Assembly: GCF_023101765.2 (NCBI RefSeq)
Contig: NC_064238.1
Span: forward strand, 6,198,001 to 6,262,000
Source of the DNA: Spodoptera frugiperda
Taxonomy: Eukaryota > Arthropoda > Insecta > Lepidoptera > Noctuidae
Length of the DNA stretch: 64,000 nucleotides
Direction: 5' to 3'
Part shown: in pieces, positions 59,259 through 64,000 of the stretch
Layout of the letters: every line of letters starts with the position of its first letter
How positions within the stretch are numbered: position 1 is the first letter of the stretch
Translations under genes and position numbers: made by a program
The notes under the pieces: generated by a model
What the model was told of the DNA's origin: nothing
What the model saw: only the letters and a program-made list of their open reading frames with translations
Databases searched by the model: none

Positions 59259-62200
59259 GGGTTCGTTCATTCGGATATGCAGTACCAAAAATGCAGGTGT
59301 GCGTTACTATAGGGGCAGTGAATGAGGGGCGTTATCGACATGCAGTCGAAATGTGAAGGACCCTCGTCGGTTGCAGAGCACTGATACGATACACCCATTA
59401 CACACACAAGAATTAATTAAACTTGTTGCAAACATGCAATTACCAGCACCGTTAAAATGATTTGCATATTTTTAAATATCGATTTCGAATCGATGAAACC
59501 ACTCGGCTCTCGATTCTTTATAAATAAAAGGTAGGCGAGTACCTAAATTTATTTACACTTTGCTCTAAGTACTCTTTTACGATCGAGCCTTTTTGGAAAC
59601 GTTTGTGAAAAGGTAGCCTTGTAAGCATTTTCTAATGGATTCTTAAAATGAACTAAAACAAAATGCTTTACATAAAAGTATTTACATTCTTGCGAATATC
59701 GAGTACACATGCTGACAGTTCTGACATACGAGCGTGAATTTTTAGAAGCATTGGTTGTGCAAAAAGTTCACAGTGTAAAAATGAAAAATGGTGACCAAAT
59801 GAACCGTCGGAGTTCCATCGTAGCATAAACAGGATTGGAAGGGCGCAATTTGGTCGGTATTCAGAATCGCGGCGCTGTAAAAGCGCGCCATATCTAATTA
59901 TCGTCGGGTTACTGCGGAGCTACCATGAGTTCGCAAATATTTTCACTCGAGAAACAAATCCTGCTTATTAGCCACCTATAGAGGAATACTATGCAAATAC
60001 TCCAATTATCATTCTCAGTTAAAATTGTTTAATTTTTGTGCAACTTAACAAATCTGTTTTTAACCCAATTAATCAGGCTAAGAGATTTCAATTGTTTGCT
60101 GTATCCTTTATATTTCAATATAAAGTATAATAATTATCTCGGTATTTAAACGAATGAGCTAGATTAAAAATTAATACCTACTACAAGTCCTATTTTTTAA
60201 TTAAACATTTTAGGAGCGAGTAAAATTATGTACACCGCTAACAACGGGCTTTCACCCTAGGTATAAATTTACATTTAACAAGGGCACTTTTTAAAGTAAA
60301 TCTACAACCCGACTCAAAAATTCTTTTCACGTCTGACATTGATAGTAAAAAGAAACCCCTTTTCAAAATGTAATTGACAACGAAGAAGACATGATAGCTT
60401 ATTTACAATTCTACATTTCGATTCTTATTGTAATATCCCGCGTTCTATTCAAAGATCCAAATATAGGTATTTTATAAGGCTTCAAATGACGGGTGCGGAA
60501 TGAAATAAGATACCTATGTTCAATTTAACCCATGCAAATGACGCTGCGTCGGACCTTTTTCGGATTTCATGTCAACCCTTAAGGTGATTTTAATTACCCC
60601 GACCTTAGGCGAAAATGGGACAAGATTATTATATTTCAACCCATGCGTGAACGTGGGACTACCCACAAGGGCTGTGAGAATGAACTTTTTATACTTGTTT
60701 CCGGTAGTTTTTACTGTTATACGGGATTTCTTGTTCCACGAATTTCTGGTGTTATTAAGTATGTTACAACTGCGTGGAACATTTTCCTTATTAATAATCA
60801 GATTTCTTTTACAATACAATTTATACTAAAATGGAAAATCGGTACCGAAAATCTTTATGTATTTCGTACATATTTTTTTGGTATATAAGTACGTTTATGT
60901 TGTTCCTTTAATTTCAGTTGGTACAATTATTTTATTGACTAACGCCAATGCCCACTTTATATTCATACGGTATGCAAAATATCTTCGCTTCGAGTCACAT
61001 TCGTGAACCATAGTTGGGCACATACCAGTGGTGTAGTAACTGAGTTACTGGCGACGTTTTTAGTGCTTTTTGCACAGCATGCAGCCGTTTCATAGTTAAT
61101 CAGGCTAATATTGGGTGTCCAGGCTTGCAACCCTCCCCTGGTGACCATTGAGGGTCCCATACCATAATAGAATTAAAAAGAGAGTGCTCCATCCATTCCA
61201 AGAAGGTTCACCTTTGAATGTACTTTTATGATTGCATATTGAACTGAATGGAATTTAACGAGACATATTATGTCATAACGTATCGAATCTGTCGTGAATT
61301 TTGACTGTAATGAGGGGTATTGATGATTGTCAGCAATGTATTGTCTGGCCGCATACAATACATTTTGTAAAATATCCGCGAAAACCTGATACGGAGTCGG
61401 ATTTTGTTAATCAGTAATTTTGTGTTCATTATGATTTTAATTTGTTTTCGTTTCTTCAGAAATCTACGTGAAGTAGTCAAGTATTCATGGATTAAGAATG
61501 CATTTCATATTAAAGAAACAACATAAACGGAATAATGATATCAATATATTTTTACAAAACCTGTACCAGCTGAGTATAGTCAAAGTTCGATTGGGTGAAT
61601 GTACAGAACTATTTATTATTATTCATACGAAATTAGATTTAGAAATAGACTCAACTAACGAAAAAAATCTGCGTCCATGACCGTGTGACATTCTGGTAAA
61701 CAATTGCAAAGAGTAGGACTTGTCCCTAAGGAATTTATGTGAGAATTTTGGCGGGATGTCCACCACTGGGCGGCCACTAGTAAACATAATTATGTTACGT
61801 AAAACACATTAATTTTGAGTCAGGCTAACATAATTATAATGCCTCGTTGATTTTAAGTGCTTGAGAGTAAGTATGTTTTTTAATCCGCAAAAAATATTTT
61901 TTGGGGACACTTTTATTGTAAATTAAAATTAGATTTTTAGAATCGGTGGTTCGCTTCTTAGTTTACGAGGTTATAATTAAAACATTACTGATAAAGTATG
62001 ATGCCAGTATGAAAGAAAGATAAAATTCATATATCACACTTGACGTAGACTAAGTGTCTACAGTTGGCACAATTCGTCATAATAGTTACCCCTACATTGT
62101 ATTTTCATAAATAATCAGTTACTAGAAAAACCCAACGGAAGTTATGCAAATTGACGTATGTGACAAGGCAATGAGCGGCGACGGTCTGTCTCAACACGAA

Positions 62201-64000
62201 GTGTCAGTCAGCTGGCAACCTCATGAATTACTAAGGACCAATAGACATTTATTAATATAGCTCTATTTATATCTTAGGGGGAAATGTCGAAGTCCAAAAC
62301 ACGATAACTCGGCCTGCATTCGTGTCGCTTTAAATTATTCAGATTCAATTATTTCCCGTGTAAAATACTTTAACTGCGGAGCGTTTCAATCAATCACTCT
62401 TCACCAATTTAGTGTGAGCGTCATTTGGCAAATTCGATTGCGTCTCTCATTGATAGCGCTAGTGAGAGAATAAAACAGTGCGACGGGTGCCATTGACGGT
62501 TGTGACGGAACGCGCACGCCCATCCGCTAGCTCCACGATTAATTAATATCCTAAACTATATTTAAATAGGTGGACGCAGGGTGCATGCACTCTCGACTAA
62601 ATTAAATCCAGCATTATTCAAGACCACTGAATATAACGCCAAGAGCCCTCGGTGTGACGTGCATCACTTTTCTTCACCCACGCAAGGGTTGAAACCGTCT
62701 TGTATTGTCACTTAAGATTAAATAAAACGTCACCACAATTAACTATGATTGCTTTGGTTTATAATCAAATTGTAATTTGGAAAGTAACATTTACGTTAAA
62801 TGATCATCTACTGCTGAAATTACATTTCTAAGAAAAACGTCCTCTACTTTGTTTATTAAATATCTTTCCAAAATTCCAATCATAAAAATCATTAGGTAAT
62901 ACTCAGAATTACAGAGTTACTTTTTATTTACTAAATACATACAATATGACATAATTGCTGTAGGCATGATATGTAAATGAAAAAAAAAACATCAAAAACT
63001 AATGAGGAACGAGATGAGAGCAATGGCGGTTTTGATTGACATCCAATTAAAAGGCAGCCACCCTAAAATATTTGACTACATGCGTCCCAAAATAAAGCCA
63101 AACTAAAATCAATTTCGTCCGCTTGATATTCGAGCATGGACAGAGCCGCAGGCGCTTTTCGATATCATTATGTTCAGGTTGTACAGAGCTATGTACATAT
63201 AGAGGAGTATATATGTCGGTGCGCACGTTTAAGCCCGCGAAATTCACACGGTTGGCTTGTCGCCACGCGCGAACGCCTCCCACCCGATCTCATTACCAAC
63301 CCCTCGACAGCGATGCTATTGATCACCGTCAATATGACGAATATTATAAACATAACATATGCTGCACTTTAATTGAAGATATTCAGACTCACACCTCGTC
63401 ATTCATCATTAATTAAGACCTTACAACTTCTAAAGTACTTTTTATATAAAATACCTTTCGGATAATAAGGCGATTAACTAAACTTTTATTTAGAAAACGT
63501 TAACGAGAGAACATGGACTTTTAATTTAGAAACTATGCAAATATGCCCAAGGAGAGCCAACGAGAGGCCAAAAGAAAATTGTTTTCAAGAACAAATTGAT
63601 TTCATTATTACAAGTTGGTTCGATTACTCGAAATTAAAATTAGAAAATAATTTAAAACATTCTTCTAGTTTAAAAGCTTTAGGATAAGTTGTAATTATGA
63701 AAGGTCAATATCGTTTTTGTTAGCTCCCAGCTAATTACTTTCTTTCTATTATCTGACTACGGCGAGCTTTTAAAAGAAATGAGATCATTGATTGATTAAT
63801 TTGACTTTCTAATGTATCTATCAACTGGTTCAATTTGTCGTTTTCTTATGTTTCAAGGCATCAAATATAAAATGTAGGTATTGTCTAAATTTAAATTTCA
63901 AAGATGTAACTAAAAGATATATGTATTAGGTACTCTATAAAGTCTGCTCTTGCGAAGTGGCGAAACCGAATTTGATTTTCGTATTCATATTTCTTTTCAT
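59259..64000. other. gene-free stretch to window end
   Basis: AT-rich with small CpG-rich patches near 59870-59930, 62470-62530 and 63220-63290. No gene, RNA gene or complete mobile element is supportable. Frames up to about 99 codons near 60520-60830 overlap on both strands and show no domain. Confidence 0.5.

Noticed and set aside
1..64000. CRISPR arrays, operons, prophage, tRNA or rRNA genes
   Set aside because: No regularly spaced direct repeats with unique spacers, no gene clusters, and no cloverleaf with box A/B. The window is animal nuclear DNA.

Overview
The window is AT-rich, gene-poor nuclear DNA from a moth or butterfly. The evidence is the repeat content: several dispersed families here match, by recognition, interspersed elements common in lepidopteran and especially noctuid genomes. 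They include a GC-rich short SINE ending in a short A-tail, a Helitron-like element ending in CTAG, and a 250-bp dispersed repeat. Nothing points to a prokaryote, plasmid, phage or organelle. I see no operon, CRISPR array, rRNA gene or convincing tRNA gene. No host protein-coding gene can be supported. All open frames outside the retrotransposon are short, lack recognisable domains and fit chance or repeat content.

The one substantial coding object is an apparently intact non-LTR retrotransposon (LINE) on the + strand at about 51250-56732. ORF1 (508 aa, gag-like, three zinc knuckles) and ORF2 (1243 aa) overlap by 8 bases through ATGGCTAA. ORF2 carries an APE-type endonuclease, a reverse transcriptase with YADD, an RNase H with its full D-E-D-D set, and a C-terminal zinc knuckle. 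This architecture places it in the I group of LINEs. A GC-rich leader precedes ORF1. A 3' UTR with a small hairpin, an AATAAA and a 17-A tail follows ORF2. ORF1 would package the RNA, and ORF2 would nick the target, reverse-transcribe and remove RNA.

Layout: 1-8838 is gene-free with CpG-rich patches. A 368-bp hAT-type MITE with an 8-bp target duplication lies at 8847-9214. The stretch 9223-22697 is gene-free, with the strongest CpG-rich block near 10.2-10.6 kb. Two neighbouring palindromes and an inverted copy of the 250-bp repeat lie at 22.70-23.00 kb, and a foldback element at 24.65-24.75 kb. A transposon nest occupies 29.56-32.08 kb: a SINE with an exact 22-bp target duplication, two copies of a foldback MITE, the second copy of the 250-bp repeat, and a Helitron-like tandem. 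The stretch 32.1-51.2 kb is gene-free. After the LINE come a second SINE (57.5-57.7 kb), a decayed tRNA-SINE-like relic, a diverged 115-bp tandem duplication and a cluster of competing hairpins (59.2 kb), then gene-free sequence to the end.

The long gene-free stretches with scattered CpG-rich islets could be intronic or a regulatory desert next to a gene outside the window. That is inference; it needs comparison with other moth genomes and RNA-seq. I found no clearly new multi-gene system. The best leads are the intact LINE, the datable nest at 29.5-32.1 kb and the structured repeats at 22.7 and 59.2 kb.
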